64,000 bases of DNA from Pelobates cultripes (GCA_933207985.1 OW240916.1:79213261-79277260); one strand, 5' to 3'; positions 34,350-44,560 are shown, counted from the stretch's first letter. Numbers and translations are program-made. Notes: generated by a model from the sequence alone, not told the origin.

Positions 34350-34735
34350 TTGCCTATTTATTTCCTGTATATACCAATTCTTATCAAGGATGACTACACC
34401 CCCTTATCTGCTGCTTTGACGACAATTGATCTATCTTTTTTAATTGAATCTATGGCTTTCCTTTCTTATACCTTAATGGTATCTGTCTTAAGAAATGTAG
34501 GAAAAAAATCTGATTTATTTTTTAAATCTGAATGTATAATTCCTAAATCCTCACTTGTTGGGGCAGTGTTAACAATTTCAGTTAATGTTGTTGGATTGTG
34601 TTTATTAAAAAAAAATTTTAAACAGAGTTTCCTAGTATAACGATTAAGATCAAGAAAAATATCAAACAATATTTTATTATAAATAAATATTTTACTCTGA
34701 CACTCCTGGTTCCTGGCTTCTGATTCCTGCTCCAT
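34350..34735 (-). pseudogene. PLE N-terminal region, broken
   Basis: Downstream of a short frame starting in the inverted repeat (34735), a stop lies at 34466-34468. The same frame continues as AIDSIKKDRSIVVKAADKG, and then the frame changes near 34395-34403 (a run of C on the plus strand) into VVILDKNWYIQEINRQLND, a phrase typical of the region just before the PLE RT. It therefore carries one stop and one frame break. Confidence 0.75.
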
Positions 34736-35064
34736 TATAGAAGACCACTAAGACTAAAGGAGAACCTGCCTGATGAGTAAAGAAAATGCGTATGTCCCAT
34801 TGAAGTGACATAAAAGCCATATAAGTTCCAAGCCTACTTTAAATGGCTCATTAAAGTGTGAGTGTTTCTAACTCAGAACTTCCATTTTAATTGTGTGGAA
34901 TATACAGATTACACTATGTTTTGTTTTATGTTTATACCCTTTGTATAGGTAATCTAATATTCAATACACTGATTGTATATAAGGAGGAGATACCTACTAT
35001 TTATTTGTCAGGTAAACCACCTCACTGTTGTGTGTGTGCGCTGTTACCTTTTCTGTGCTTTATT
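34671..35064. repeat. PLE inverted terminal repeat, right arm
   Basis: Reverse complement of 31301-31692. Mismatches are few (for example GTTGTGTG here against the complement of CACACCAG). Confidence 0.88.
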
Positions 35065-35163
35065 GTATCTTTTCTAAGTATACATAGTGGTGATGTACTT
35101 GGGTATAGCAGCACCAGTCACCTATCTTCATCCTAAAGCGCCACTTCTATTTCTATTTGTTAT

Positions 35164-36546
35164 ATGTTTCTGCATGGAGTATGTGTGTTTTGGAATGCAG
35201 TAGTGTAAATGTATGTATGGTTGCCATTTGAATGTAGTAGTGTGTTTGCATGTAGTGTTGGCAGTTGCATGCAGTTATGCATTTGTGTGTAGTGTTGGCA
35301 TTTTAATGTTAGTGTGCAGTTGTGTGTAGTGTGTGCATTTTAATGCAGAGGTGTATTTGTGTATTATGTTGGTGTTTGAATGCCTGGATATATTGACCTA
35401 TACACATGAACTGCCACACACAGATACACTAATATATTTACATAAATACACAGACACAGACACATACTTACACAGTTACGCATACAGACTGACACACATA
35501 TAGGTACACACACAAATTGACTTTGATACACACATTGACACATGTACATATATACATACAAACTGACACACACAACTACACTCACATACTGACAAAGATT
35601 TACATACACAGTGAGATATACACAGATACATAAACGCTGATACATACACACACTGCTACACATACATACTGGCATACATACAGAATAAAAACAATACTGA
35701 CACAGGTACACACACATACACACACATACTGACAAAGATACATATATACATACACACTGACAGATACATATTCAGTGACCCATGCATATATACACACACA
35801 GTGACCAAAACGCACACACACACAGTGACACACACACACTCAGAGACACATACACACACAAAGTGACCCCCATAAATGCAGTGGCTCCACACACACAGTA
35901 ACCCCCCAAACACGAACAGTGGCCCATACAAACACACACACACATACACACACACACACACATAGAGTGACCCCCCTAAACACTGTGGTCCCCCTACACA
36001 CACAGTGACCCATACACACACAGTGGCCCATACAAACACAGTGACCCCCCCACCACATACACAGTGGCCCTCCTACACACAGAGTGACCCATATACACAT
36101 AGTGACACCCTCCACACACAGTGCCCAACCTACGCACACAGTGACCCATACACACACAGAGTGGCCCATACACACAGTGTACCCCCACATACACAGTGAC
36201 CCCCATTAATGCACAGTAGCCTCCCTACACACACAGTGACCCATACACACACACACACACACACAGTGACCCTCCCACACACACAGCAGCCCCCTACACT
36301 CACAGTGGCCCATTCACACACAGTGGCCCCTCACATACACAATGACTCCCCCACACACACAGTGACCCATACACACACACAGTGACTCCCCACACACAGT
36401 GGCCTCCCTACACGCACACTAGCCCAAAAACATGCACACTAGCTCATACACACGCACAGTAGCCCATACAAACACACAGTGACTCATTCAGTCCTATCTT
36501 CAATGCAGGATTATTCACGTGCAGCTTCTGACATTCTTATCTGATC
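35164..36546. repeat. TG-rich and ACACAGTGACCC minisatellite region
   Basis: 35164-35177 is the right target duplication of the PLE. 35178-35390 has degenerate GTAGTGT and TTGGCATT phrases. 35390-36510 is a CA-rich array whose recurrent phrase is ACACACAGTGACCCATACAC with many variants. Open frames here are repeat artefacts. It ends at the gap. Confidence 0.8.
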
Positions 36547-36646
36547 NNNNNNNNNNNNNNNNNNNNNNNNNNNNNNNNNNNNNNNNNNNNNNNNNNNNNN
36601 NNNNNNNNNNNNNNNNNNNNNNNNNNNNNNNNNNNNNNNNNNNNNN
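36547..36646. other. Assembly gap (100 N)
   Basis: Exactly 100 unknown bases, placed next to the minisatellite, where assemblies often break. Confidence 0.99.
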
Positions 36647-38527
36647 ATCTCTCTCTCTTCAGCCGCAGAGATGACATTATAACCCGGCGGCAGACAGCAT
36701 ACATGTGGCCTGTGAAGAACACCGGCAGGGCCCTTGTGAAGAGAGTTGTTTGGCCCCGCCTCTTCTGTCTGTGTTGCCTCCTCCCTCCAGTGTGGCTCCT
36801 TATTTAAACTGGGAGGAAGTTTATCGTCACCACTTCCTCCTAGCCAGAACATGTAAAAGGAGCCCAGCTGCCCTCTCACAGGGCCATCGCGCCCGACCAG
36901 AACCCTGTTCAGAGAGACCCACTGGAGGGCCCTAAATGTATGTCACCTGATGAGCCCCCTGACTGCGCAGGCCCCGGTGCATCCACCGCTGCACCGGTGG
37001 TATGTCCGCCACTGAGTAAATGGATTGCAACTTCATAACTTCATTTTTTGTACGTGTGCAATTTAGAAGATAGGGAATAAACCCTCAATGTAATTTCACT
37101 CAGGCATATGAATGGAGATTAAATGCTGTCTTTCTAAAACTGCAGAGGAATTTAATTACCTATCAGTAAAATATCTCACATGCAAGATAATTGGTTTAGT
37201 TTTAGGTCATTGGTTTAGTGTTTTAATTTAGTGCCAATCACAAGGAAACTCTCAGAAAACTACATGGGCCATTTTGTTATCATTTCACTGCAATAAAAAA
37301 AAAAATCTACTTTTTGTTTCCCAAGAAATACACAGTAGCTCTTTTAGTCTGTAGTAGTAAGATATAAAGACAAAATTATCAGATACAACGTCATGAAGAT
37401 AATGGAATGTTGTAATTCAAGAAATGCTTAAACAGGGCATTCTAAAAAGAAAAAAAATATATCCTGCAGCATCCTGAGCAAACCAGATACCTAGAGCTGA
37501 CTACAGAGTCACCGGATCAATTCACTATAGACATTTATAGCAGATACAGGGACAAAGGCAATAGCCTCAGGGCCTATTGGCACACCCAGCAGATAACCCA
37601 AGAAGATAACATTACAGGATGGTGGTAGTTTGCTTACACTGGAAGCAGCCTGTACAGACAGGGACACCAGGGTGTCACCATGTTAACAATAAGCATAAGC
37701 CAACAGTGCATATATAGCAAAGAAGAAAATTGCTAAACGCAGACCAAATATTAAAATACAGAAAATATGTCAAGATTTTTTTTTACCGTTTAATAGTACT
37801 GCGCTTAATATATACAAATATACAATTATTAATATTTATATATCCAATAATAGAATCTCTTGTGTAGACAATTCTTTTTAAAAGTATGCAAAATAAAAAT
37901 AAAAACTTCATAGTGAAGGATATCTGTGTACCATTTAGTGCCTTATTAGAATTTCCTAAAATAATGCACTCGCAATTTTCAGAATCACTTGAAACAGTCT
38001 CTGGGTGTATCAGCTTAAATATTCCAGAGATATAGTGCTTTTTTTCTTTACCATAAATAGAAATTTGCAGCAGTTAAATAGAGAGAACCCATAGGTCTCC
38101 ATTAGTGTTATATCATTTAGACTTTTATTAAACACACATGGTTAAAATTGTTACATTTATATAATAAAAAAGAAAACCCTTATTTAAACAGTATTTAAAC
38201 AGTATTCCTGGAGTCAAGGTTGGGTGCCCTTCTCTTTGCTTTGCATACCATTTGCAGCGCTCCATCAACAAGGAGTTCTGTTTCGCTCTCTTAAATGGGA
38301 TTCTTCCGACAAATAACCCAGGATTTTACTTCCCTTAATAAGGGTCTGCCTGTTTTTCTGGCTTTTGTTTAATTACCAAGCCTCATTTGACTAATTGATG
38401 TCATATGTTCTTTCTATTGCATTCAATCGGTACCAAGATAATCAATTACATTCAATTTACTGAATTGTGATCAAAATATATCACAAGAGTTGCAAGATCT
38501 TTACCATTTTACTTACATAATAATAAT

Positions 38528-38569
<42 letters not shown>

Positions 38570-38959
38570 GCTGTAATATTAATTTATACATACATCTAGG
38601 GTATCTACTAAACATTGTTCATGAGATCCACCTAAAACGTGTTTTACCTTTGTGTTAAAGTATATTTAATTAACAACAAATATATAAAAATATTCTAAAA
38701 AAATTATAAAATATTTTAAAAACGATCACATTACTAGCGCAACAAGTAATTCATTGCTTTATTTGACACAATGTTTCTGTTTGTTTAATCTCAAATTAAT
38801 TTAAACTTCTCTTTTTATTCTCCTCATTTATCTCCTTTCTGTATTTTAGACTTTTTATAATGCTTCACTTAAAAGTCTCTCATCATAATTTTCTTCTTGA
38901 AATATATTCAAAACCTGTTGTCTGTTCCATAAAATCACTATCTTCTATGCAGTTCCTCT
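36647..38959. other. Non-coding DNA, no gene seen
   Basis: 36650-37015 is GC-richer and repeat-like, ending in CCGCTGCACCGGTGGTATG. The rest is AT-rich without domains. A TAA microsatellite lies at about 38516-38568. Part of 38200-38500 may be the 3' end of the broken PLE that follows, but I cannot show it. Confidence 0.55.
38516..38568. repeat. (TAA)n microsatellite
   Basis: About 16 AAT/TAA units with one interruption. Confidence 0.95.
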
Positions 38960-39228
38960 TTATTCTAAATAATTCCCTGATTGGGATATTTTTAAGCCAG
39001 AGGCCATAGTGACAATTGTAAAAAAAAAAAAACCTACTTCCATTACAACTTTAGATCCCTTCCACATCCAAAAAAGATCATCAAAGATCATCATTCTGCA
39101 CCCAGCACTGCAGTTCTTCCCAATATGCCATAAATAAATAAGCATAGCTGGGCGCGAACCTTGACCCCATCGCCGTTCCAAGGACCTGGAGGTAAAAAAC
39201 ATGATTAAAGCAAAAATAGTTGTTTCTC
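38960..39228 (-). pseudogene. PLE RT fragment interrupted by DIRS insertion
   Basis: On the minus strand one frame reads LGTAMGSRFAPSYAYLFM followed by AYWEELQCW. This is the same RT block as GTAMGTKFAPSYANLFM in the PLE above, but from a different subfamily. Just before it come NNYFCFNHVFYLQV residues, and the protein-level match resumes on the other side of the DIRS element at 45271 (a GMDLI-like segment). The fragment contains stops and frame changes. Confidence 0.8.
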
Positions 39229-39281
39229 AAAATTGAAGATTATGCTAGCTTTAGTGTACCTATAATCTTAATTTTAGTAAT

Positions 39282-39416
39282 GACAGGAGGCGAGTATTTT
39301 GCATTAAACTCTCTTTACTAACTCACACAGCAGTAAAGAAAAGTGAAAACATTAACCAATCAAAATGCAATAGGAAGCATAGTATTCACAGAGATAAGTC
39401 TCCTCCCCCTCTTTCT
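39282..39416. repeat. DIRS inverted terminal repeat, left
   Basis: It matches the reverse complement of 45122-45257 almost exactly, including TAAACTCTCTTTACTAACTC and CAATAGGAAGCATAGTATTC. Confidence 0.92.
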
Positions 39417-39804
39417 AATGCGACATCATGAATACAGGTCCAAAGAGTCCAAAGTTCCATAACAGACGCCAACGGGCGATTATCCAAAAATGAAGGTTGA
39501 GCAGGCGAAGTCGTAGTTGAGTCCGTCCTGATAATGAGCTGTAAGGCCCCGGAATTACACTGAAAGAGAACGTGAAATAGGTTAGGAACCGGTCTGGAGA
39601 CTGGTTGAATTAAAGGTAACAGCCCATGATTAGATACAGGGATAACATATAACTGAAAATAATGGTAACAGAATAACAACTATAAGAAAACGATCAAGGC
39701 TATTGCCAATAAAGTGCAGAACAAGCAAACACCAACCGAGACTGAAGCATATAGAGTCAGACATACTTACGTGAGCCTTATCTCCCAAGGGAGGGATGGG
39801 CGGG

Positions 39805-39909
39805 AAAATACTCGCCCCCTGTCATTACTAAAATTAAGATTATAGGTACACTAAAGCTAGCATAATCTTCAATTTTACCACATGACAGGAGGCTTCATAT
39901 TTTGCATTT
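39805..39909. repeat. DIRS internal complementary region
   Basis: The first part, up to about 39878, is the reverse complement of the element's first 68 bp. The second part, about 39873-39909, is the reverse complement of the right end without the inverted-repeat body. The two meet at AATTTTACC. This is the circle-junction template. It ends within the last codons or stop of the recombinase frame. Confidence 0.9.
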
Positions 39910-42900
39910 TTAACGCTGATGAAGGAGAGATGAGGCTGCTCCCGAGTTCGGGCGGAAGTAAAATGTCCGAAAGGTAGATTCTCGCGACCAATCCGCCGAG
40001 CGTAGGATATCTGTCAGAGAAGCACCCGCCGAGAAGGCCGAAGAAGCCGCCGCTCCGCGGACGGAGTGGGCTCCGAAAGTCTCGTCCACTCCTGCCAATG
40101 ATAGAATCCATCTTATCCACCTGGCGAGGGTAGTGACCGAGACTGGCACGTGTGGCCTAACATAAGATACTAACAGTTGACCCGAGGGAGAGACCCTGAG
40201 AGGGGATGTGACCTCCACATACCGACGTAGGGTAGCCACCACGCAGAGCTGTGGGTCAGACGGGAAAAACGGATAAAAGACCGACGTAGAGTCCGACTTC
40301 GTCCGACGTGAAACTCGAAATGTAACTCCCTCTGGTGAGACCGAAAAGGCGTCGAGGTCGAAAGCGCGGACGTCCAAAACCCGGCGGAACGAGATAAGGC
40401 AGAGTAGCAGCGTTAGCTTTGCCGAGAGTTGTCGTAGGGATAGTCTGCCGTTGTCCGGCCAATCCCTTAGGAATTGTAGGACGACTTCGACGTCCCATAA
40501 GCGAGAGTATTTCGGTTGAGGGGGTCTCTGCAACCGAACGCCCCTCAGGAGTCTGCAGACCATGGGGTCTTTGCCTACAGGGATTCCCATGACCGGGTCG
40601 TGCGCCGCCGAAATCGCGGAGCGGACAATGTTGAGAGAGCGATAAGAACGGCCCGCGGAAAAAAGAAAGGAAAGAAAATTCAAAATGGCCGTCACAGGGG
40701 CAGTAAAGGGATCGATGTTCCGTTCACTGCACCAAGAGGACCAGGAGGACCAGGCTGATAGGTAACATCGTCTGGTACCTGGAGCCCAAGAGTCCCATAT
40801 GAGATCTCTAGCTGCCTGCGATAACTCGCTGGTTTGCCAGGCACCCCTGAAAGAGTCCAAGCCACTAGGGCGAGACGGTCTTCCAGGACGAGAGGATGGG
40901 GGTTGTCTTTCGGGTCCGTGAGGAGTGTTGGGTAGGATGGTATGAGGAGCGGATCCATGAAGGACGATGCCAGGAGGTCCGGGAACCAGGGTTGGCTCTG
41001 CCATAGGGGAGCGATGAGGAGAAGAGACCCTCGTTGGGTCTTCAGGTACTGAATCGTCCTCGCTATCATGGCGAAAGGGGGAAAGGCGTAAGCTCCTCTG
41101 GGCGGCCATGGTTGGAGGAATGCGTCCACTGCCATGCTCTCCGGGTCCGGGAGCCAGCTGAAGTAGTTGGTCGTCTGCCTGTTGTTGCGTGACGCAAACA
41201 GATCCAGGTGAAAGGGACCCCTCCTGCACGATAGACACTGGAATATCTGCGGGTCCAGTCTCCAGTCGCTGCTGTCTCGCCAGTGGCGTGAGAACCAATC
41301 TGCCGTCAGGTTCGTTTCTCCCGGGAGATACTCTGCAATGAGGGAGATGTTGCGTGGTAGGCAGAAGTCGAAGATCCCTTTCGTTATTTCCAAGAGGAGT
41401 CGGGATCGTGCACCTCCCAGGCGGTTGATGTAGCGGACCGCAGATATGTTGTCCATCCGGAGGAGGATGCAACAGTTCGACTTGTTTCCTGCTAGGCTGC
41501 GGATCGCGAACGACCCGGCCAGGAGTTCCAGACAATTTATGTGGAGGTTGAGGTCTTGGGAACTCCAGGCACTGCCTGTCGACCTGCCTTCGCAAGTTGC
41601 GCCCCAGCCCCAGAGGCTCGCGTCCGACTCCAGGACTGTGTCGGGTGAACTCCCGAAAATGGCACGGCCGTTCCATGCCTCCATGCTGTCCAACCACCAG
41701 CTGAGTTCTTGTTTGACTTCCTCCGTTACCGGGATGGTCTGATCGTAGGAAGGGTTCCGGCGAAGGAAGGACGTCTTCAGGCGTTGCATTGCTCTGTAGT
41801 GGAGCGGTCCCGGGAAACTTGCCTGGATGGAAGCGGATAGTAGACCTACAATTCGCGCCAAGGTGCGGAGTGGAATGGAGTGGCAACGGAGGACCCGGCG
41901 TAGCTCCTTCTTGATGGCTGTGATTTTTGACGTTGGCAGTCGGAGGGTGCTGGACGTGGAGTCTATCTCGAAGCCCAAGAATTGTATGGTCTGGGTTGGA
42001 GATATTGCCGACTTCTGGTGATTCACAACGAATCCTAGGGACGTCAGGAAACGGATGGTATATTGCGTGTGTAGAGTCAGTCTGTTCTTGTCTGAGCAAA
42101 ACAGTAGCAGGTCGTCCAGGTAGATAATGCAACGAATGCCTTGTGTGCGAAGATGTGCAACTACCGGCTTTAGCAGCTTGGTGAAGCACCATGGGGCTGA
42201 GCTGAGGCCGAATGGAAGGCATGTGAACTGCCACGGTAGGCCGTTCCAATGAAACCTGAGGAACTGTCGGCATGAGACGTGGACGGGTACTGACAAGTAC
42301 GCGTCCTTGAGGTCCAGTCTCGTGAACCAGTCCCCGTCTTGAAGGAGGTCTCTTAGAAGGTGGATGCCTTCCATTTTGAAATGTCGGTACATCACGTATG
42401 CGTTTAGCTGCCTTAGATTTATGACTGGTCTGAAATCTCCCGTTTTCTTTTTGACCAGGAAGATATTGCTGAAGAAACCCCCTCCGTTTGGAGTGGATTC
42501 GATCGCCCCTTTCGTTCGGAGGTCCTGCAGTTCGCCGTCGATGAGTCGGGGGTCCTCCGCTGAGCATCGTGTAGCGTGTGGGGAAAAATTCTGGCGCGGG
42601 ATGTCCACGAAATCGATGATGTATCCTCGCACCGTCTGGTGGATCCAAGCGTCCGCGGAGATGGTGGTCCAGGTCTGAAAATATAGAGCGATACGACCAG
42701 CAGTACGTGGGGCAAAGGGGGAATTCAAAAGGCTGCTTACCTGTGGGGAAGCGTGCTCTGCCACGACCACGTGGTCCTCTGCCTCGGTCGGCTCCTCTGG
42801 TATAGGAGAAGGGTTGTCTGAAGCCGACTTCTGGGTAGAAGGGCTGAGGTCTGTGGGCACGGGGGCTTGTAGGCCAGAAGCGGCTGGCAGCACGGCCCTT

Positions 42901-43746
42901 ATGGCGGCCAGCCCGTCCAAAAACACCCCGACTGGGGTAGCCCCTGAAGACTCGCTTCATTGAAGACTGAGCTTTATTCAGGGATGTGAATATGCTAACG
43001 TGTTTGTTTAGTTCTTTCAAGAAAGCTTCGCCAAACAACTTGCCCTGTGCCAGCGGTCCTAACTCCTTGGTGCCCAATTCCACCAGCTTACCGTCAATGC
43101 GGAGCAATGCTGCTTTACGCCTCTCAGAGGAGAGGGCAACGTTGGTGTTACCAACAAAACAGAAGCACCTGTGTGCCCATTCCCTTATATCATGAGCCCA
43201 TTCTTTTACCATGCTGGTATCAAACTGGTCAGCTCGTTGAAAGGCGTCATCCGCCAAATACATGATGCGGGCAAGTGGGCCAATGGAGTCCAGCAACTTG
43301 TCCTGGACTCCGTGGAATCCTTTTTCCACGCCTCTTCGGGGGTCACGGCCGCCTCGAGACATGAACGTGGTCATGACCTGGTCGAATTCGGGTGTCTGAG
43401 CCACATGATCGGGGAGTGAAGGGCGAGGACATTCGGAGCGAAGGCGGTTGCGCACCGTCTTGTCCAGAGGTTTGCGGAGCCACCGATGCATAAATTTGGA
43501 GAGGTGGTCAGGCGGAGTCCAGTCCGCTGAGCGTGGGTGCCGTATGTTACGAGGGTCAAACAGGCGTTGTCCAGTAGGGTCGAGGATGGCCTCCCCTTCT
43601 TCCTGGGCAGATGCGAGGTCATCTGGTAGTTGGATGTCATCCAGGAACGTGCCTCTTATGAAACCGGTATGGGAACCGGTGTCCGAGCCCCACTCGTCAT
43701 CATGTGAGTCGGAATCTGCCGCCTTCCACTCGTCCAGTATAGCCAA
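39910..43746 (-). CDS. DIRS Gag plus tyrosine recombinase in one open frame
   Basis: A 1278-codon frame. Residues 1-345 are DIRS Gag (LDSIGPLARIMYLADDA, FGEAFLKELNKHV, then an Arg-Gly-rich RNA-binding tail GRGPRGRGRARF). Residues from about 960 to the end are the tyrosine recombinase, with a catalytic Arg in the SFRRVLDVRAF block, HSVR at 1227-1230 and the nucleophile Tyr1263 in TFRTFYF. The recombinase inserts circular element DNA without target duplication. The middle 600 or so codons overlap the RT gene in another frame and look like biased, proline- and arginine-rich translation rather than a domain. The Gag frame extends upstream to an ATG at 44079 but is broken by TAG at 43912-43914. 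Confidence 0.85.
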   Translation of the reverse strand: MAILDEWKAADSDSHDDEWGSDTGSHTGFIRGTFLDDIQLPDDLASAQEEGEAILDPTGQRLFDPRNIRHPRSADWTPPDHLSKFMHRWLRKPLDKTVRNRLRSECPRPSLPDHVAQTPEFDQVMTTFMSRGGRDPRRGVEKGFHGVQDKLLDSIGPLARIMYLADDAFQRADQFDTSMVKEWAHDIREWAHRCFCFVGNTNVALSSERRKAALLRIDGKLVELGTKELGPLAQGKLFGEAFLKELNKHVSIFTSLNKAQSSMKRVFRGYPSRGVFGRAGRHKGRAASRFWPTSPRAHRPQPFYPEVGFRQPFSYTRGADRGRGPRGRGRARFPTGKQPFEFPLCPTYCWSYRSIFSDLDHHLRGRLDPPDGARIHHRFRGHPAPEFFPTRYTMLSGGPPTHRRRTAGPPNERGDRIHSKRRGFLQQYLPGQKENGRFQTSHKSKAAKRIRDVPTFQNGRHPPSKRPPSRRGLVHETGPQGRVLVSTRPRLMPTVPQVSLERPTVAVHMPSIRPQLSPMVLHQAAKAGSCTSSHTRHSLHYLPGRPATVLLRQEQTDSTHAIYHPFPDVPRIRCESPEVGNISNPDHTILGLRDRLHVQHPPTANVKNHSHQEGATPGPPLPLHSTPHLGANCRSTIRFHPGKFPGTAPLQSNATPEDVLPSPEPFLRSDHPGNGGSQTRTQLVVGQHGGMERPCHFREFTRHSPGVGREPLGLGRNLRRQVDRQCLEFPRPQPPHKLSGTPGRVVRDPQPSRKQVELLHPPPDGQHICGPLHQPPGRCTIPTPLGNNERDLRLLPTTQHLPHCRVSPGRNEPDGRLVLTPLARQQRLETGPADIPVSIVQEGSLSPGSVCVTQQQADDQLLQLAPGPGEHGSGRIPPTMAAQRSLRLSPFRHDSEDDSVPEDPTRVSSPHRSPMAEPTLVPGPPGIVLHGSAPHTILPNTPHGPERQPPSSRPGRPSRPSGLDSFRGAWQTSELSQAARDLIWDSWAPGTRRCYLSAWSSWSSWCSERNIDPFTAPVTAILNFLSFLFSAGRSYRSLNIVRSAISAAHDPVMGIPVGKDPMVCRLLRGVRLQRPPQPKYSRLWDVEVVLQFLRDWPDNGRLSLRQLSAKLTLLLCLISFRRVLDVRAFDLDAFSVSPEGVTFRVSRRTKSDSTSVFYPFFPSDPQLCVVATLRRYVEVTSPLRVSPSGQLLVSYVRPHVPVSVTTLARWIRWILSLAGVDETFGAHSVRGAAASSAFSAGASLTDILRSADWSRESTFRTFYFRPNSGAASSLLHQR
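40692..42926 (-). CDS. DIRS reverse transcriptase-RNase H
   Basis: 744 codons. RT covers about residues 115-330 (VKKKTGDFRPVINLRQLN, FTRLDLKDAY, LPFGLSSAP, and YLDD at 269-272). RNase H covers about 430-545 (ESDASLWGWGA, NCLELLA, RMDN, TADWFSR). A C-terminal block, DLFASRNNRQTTNYFSW with AYAFPPF (about 574-620), is the extra domain, described as methyltransferase-like, that follows RNase H in DIRS. The start at 42926 overlaps the Gag tail, and the end overlaps the first part of the recombinase by roughly 180 bp. The frame is intact, so the copy is probably young. The real start may lie elsewhere if expression uses splicing or a frameshift. Confidence 0.93.
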   Translation of the reverse strand: MFLDGLAAIRAVLPAASGLQAPVPTDLSPSTQKSASDNPSPIPEEPTEAEDHVVVAEHASPQVSSLLNSPFAPRTAGRIALYFQTWTTISADAWIHQTVRGYIIDFVDIPRQNFSPHATRCSAEDPRLIDGELQDLRTKGAIESTPNGGGFFSNIFLVKKKTGDFRPVINLRQLNAYVMYRHFKMEGIHLLRDLLQDGDWFTRLDLKDAYLSVPVHVSCRQFLRFHWNGLPWQFTCLPFGLSSAPWCFTKLLKPVVAHLRTQGIRCIIYLDDLLLFCSDKNRLTLHTQYTIRFLTSLGFVVNHQKSAISPTQTIQFLGFEIDSTSSTLRLPTSKITAIKKELRRVLRCHSIPLRTLARIVGLLSASIQASFPGPLHYRAMQRLKTSFLRRNPSYDQTIPVTEEVKQELSWWLDSMEAWNGRAIFGSSPDTVLESDASLWGWGATCEGRSTGSAWSSQDLNLHINCLELLAGSFAIRSLAGNKSNCCILLRMDNISAVRYINRLGGARSRLLLEITKGIFDFCLPRNISLIAEYLPGETNLTADWFSRHWRDSSDWRLDPQIFQCLSCRRGPFHLDLFASRNNRQTTNYFSWLPDPESMAVDAFLQPWPPRGAYAFPPFAMIARTIQYLKTQRGSLLLIAPLWQSQPWFPDLLASSFMDPLLIPSYPTLLTDPKDNPHPLVLEDRLALVAWTLSGVPGKPASYRRQLEISYGTLGLQVPDDVTYQPGPPGPLGAVNGTSIPLLPL

Positions 43747-43911
43747 GGAGTGCGAGGGGTCTTCCCCTTCATCCGAGGAGTAACCGTGTTGAGGGGTGGG
43801 GGCAGGTCGGGTTGGCTTATGGCGTTTGGTAGGAGCCTTGCCTTTGCCCGGGACAACGGTCCCCTTTTCGCCCTTCCAGTGGCGTTTAATAGGCCGTGGG
43901 TCAGCTTGTGT

Positions 43912-44079
43912 CTACGATTCAGAAGCCTCAGAATCGTAGTCATGGGGTGTGGCTTTAGAGGAAGACATGGTTAGATCGGCTGATGCCGTCATGACCCTGG
44001 AAAGTGCTTTTTCCATAGATGCGGAGATGGCCTCAGAGATCATGGCCTGAAAATCTGCAGGGTTTTGGGAAGATTCCAT
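43912..44079 (-). pseudogene. gag: DIRS Gag N-terminal extension with TAG
   Basis: From an ATG at 44079 the frame reads 55 codons (a start MESSQNPADFQAMISE, later SRVMTASADL) and then TAG at 43912-43914. It continues in the same frame into the 1278-codon frame. The conserved-looking composition on both sides suggests the TAG is a recent nonsense change, unless translation normally starts downstream. Confidence 0.6.
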
Positions 44080-44099
44080 AGTGTTTTAGGAGTAGGACC

Positions 44100-44560
44100 G
44101 TATAGGTAGTCTTGAGGCACAGGGTATACGTAGGGCTAGGGGTCAGGCTGTGGTGTTGTACACAGGAAATATGGTATCAGTGGTACCAATAGAACCCCAG
44201 CAGGGTATAAGTATATAATTTAACTCTGTAGGCACCCCAGCAGGGTGGACCTGTACAGGTCAGGTATGTGGTATAGGAATACCAGCTTCCCCAGCAGGGT
44301 AGATTGGGATTTTTTACTGGGCTACACCCAGGTATGTGTATGTATGAGGATGGCACAAAATCCACCTATTACCATGCTTAAAATGACAATATACACATAT
44401 AGGTGGCACAAAATCCACCTGAAAGCAGCAATACTTAAAGGGCCTCACCCAGTTATATATAGGTATATGAAAAAAAGTGGCACAAAATCCACCTAATATT
44501 AGTGGACTGATAGTGGTCCACCAATGTATGGGACTGGCAGTCCTTATGGGAGGTTAGATG
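44100..44560 (-). promoter_or_regulatory. DIRS leader with short repeats
   Basis: Between the right end and gag, GGCACAAAATCCACCT occurs three times (44352-44367, 44405-44420, 44479-44494), and CCCAGCAGGGT occurs three times (near 44198, 44230 and 44290). These may be leader or regulatory repeats; their function is unknown. Confidence 0.5.

Larger units (their letters stand above)
31301..35163 (-). mobile_element. Neptune-type Penelope-like element, complete insertion
   Basis: 3863 bp bounded by a 14-bp target duplication. The ends carry inverted repeats of about 392 bp (31301-31692 and about 34671-35064), followed on the right by a 99-bp tail (35065-35163) that has no counterpart at the left. 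Between them, on the minus strand, are an RT, a linker and a GIY-YIG endonuclease, plus a hammerhead motif next to the left arm. PLEs are known for such terminal repeats in direct or inverted order. The coding region has a stop, two frame breaks and a changed RT catalytic residue, so this copy is dead. Confidence 0.9.

Noticed and set aside
34770..34785. CTGATGA followed by GAAA in the PLE inverted repeat (also the complement near 31585)
   Set aside because: It looks like a hammerhead core, but there is no stem II (only GTAAA between) and the flanks do not pair to form stem I.
35364..36321. Several cysteine-valine-rich frames of 60-127 codons
   Set aside because: These are minisatellite artefacts; different frames are open in the same stretch.
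35390..36510. Regular repeats considered as a CRISPR array
   Set aside because: Units are simple CA-rich sequence without unique spacers, and the context is vertebrate.
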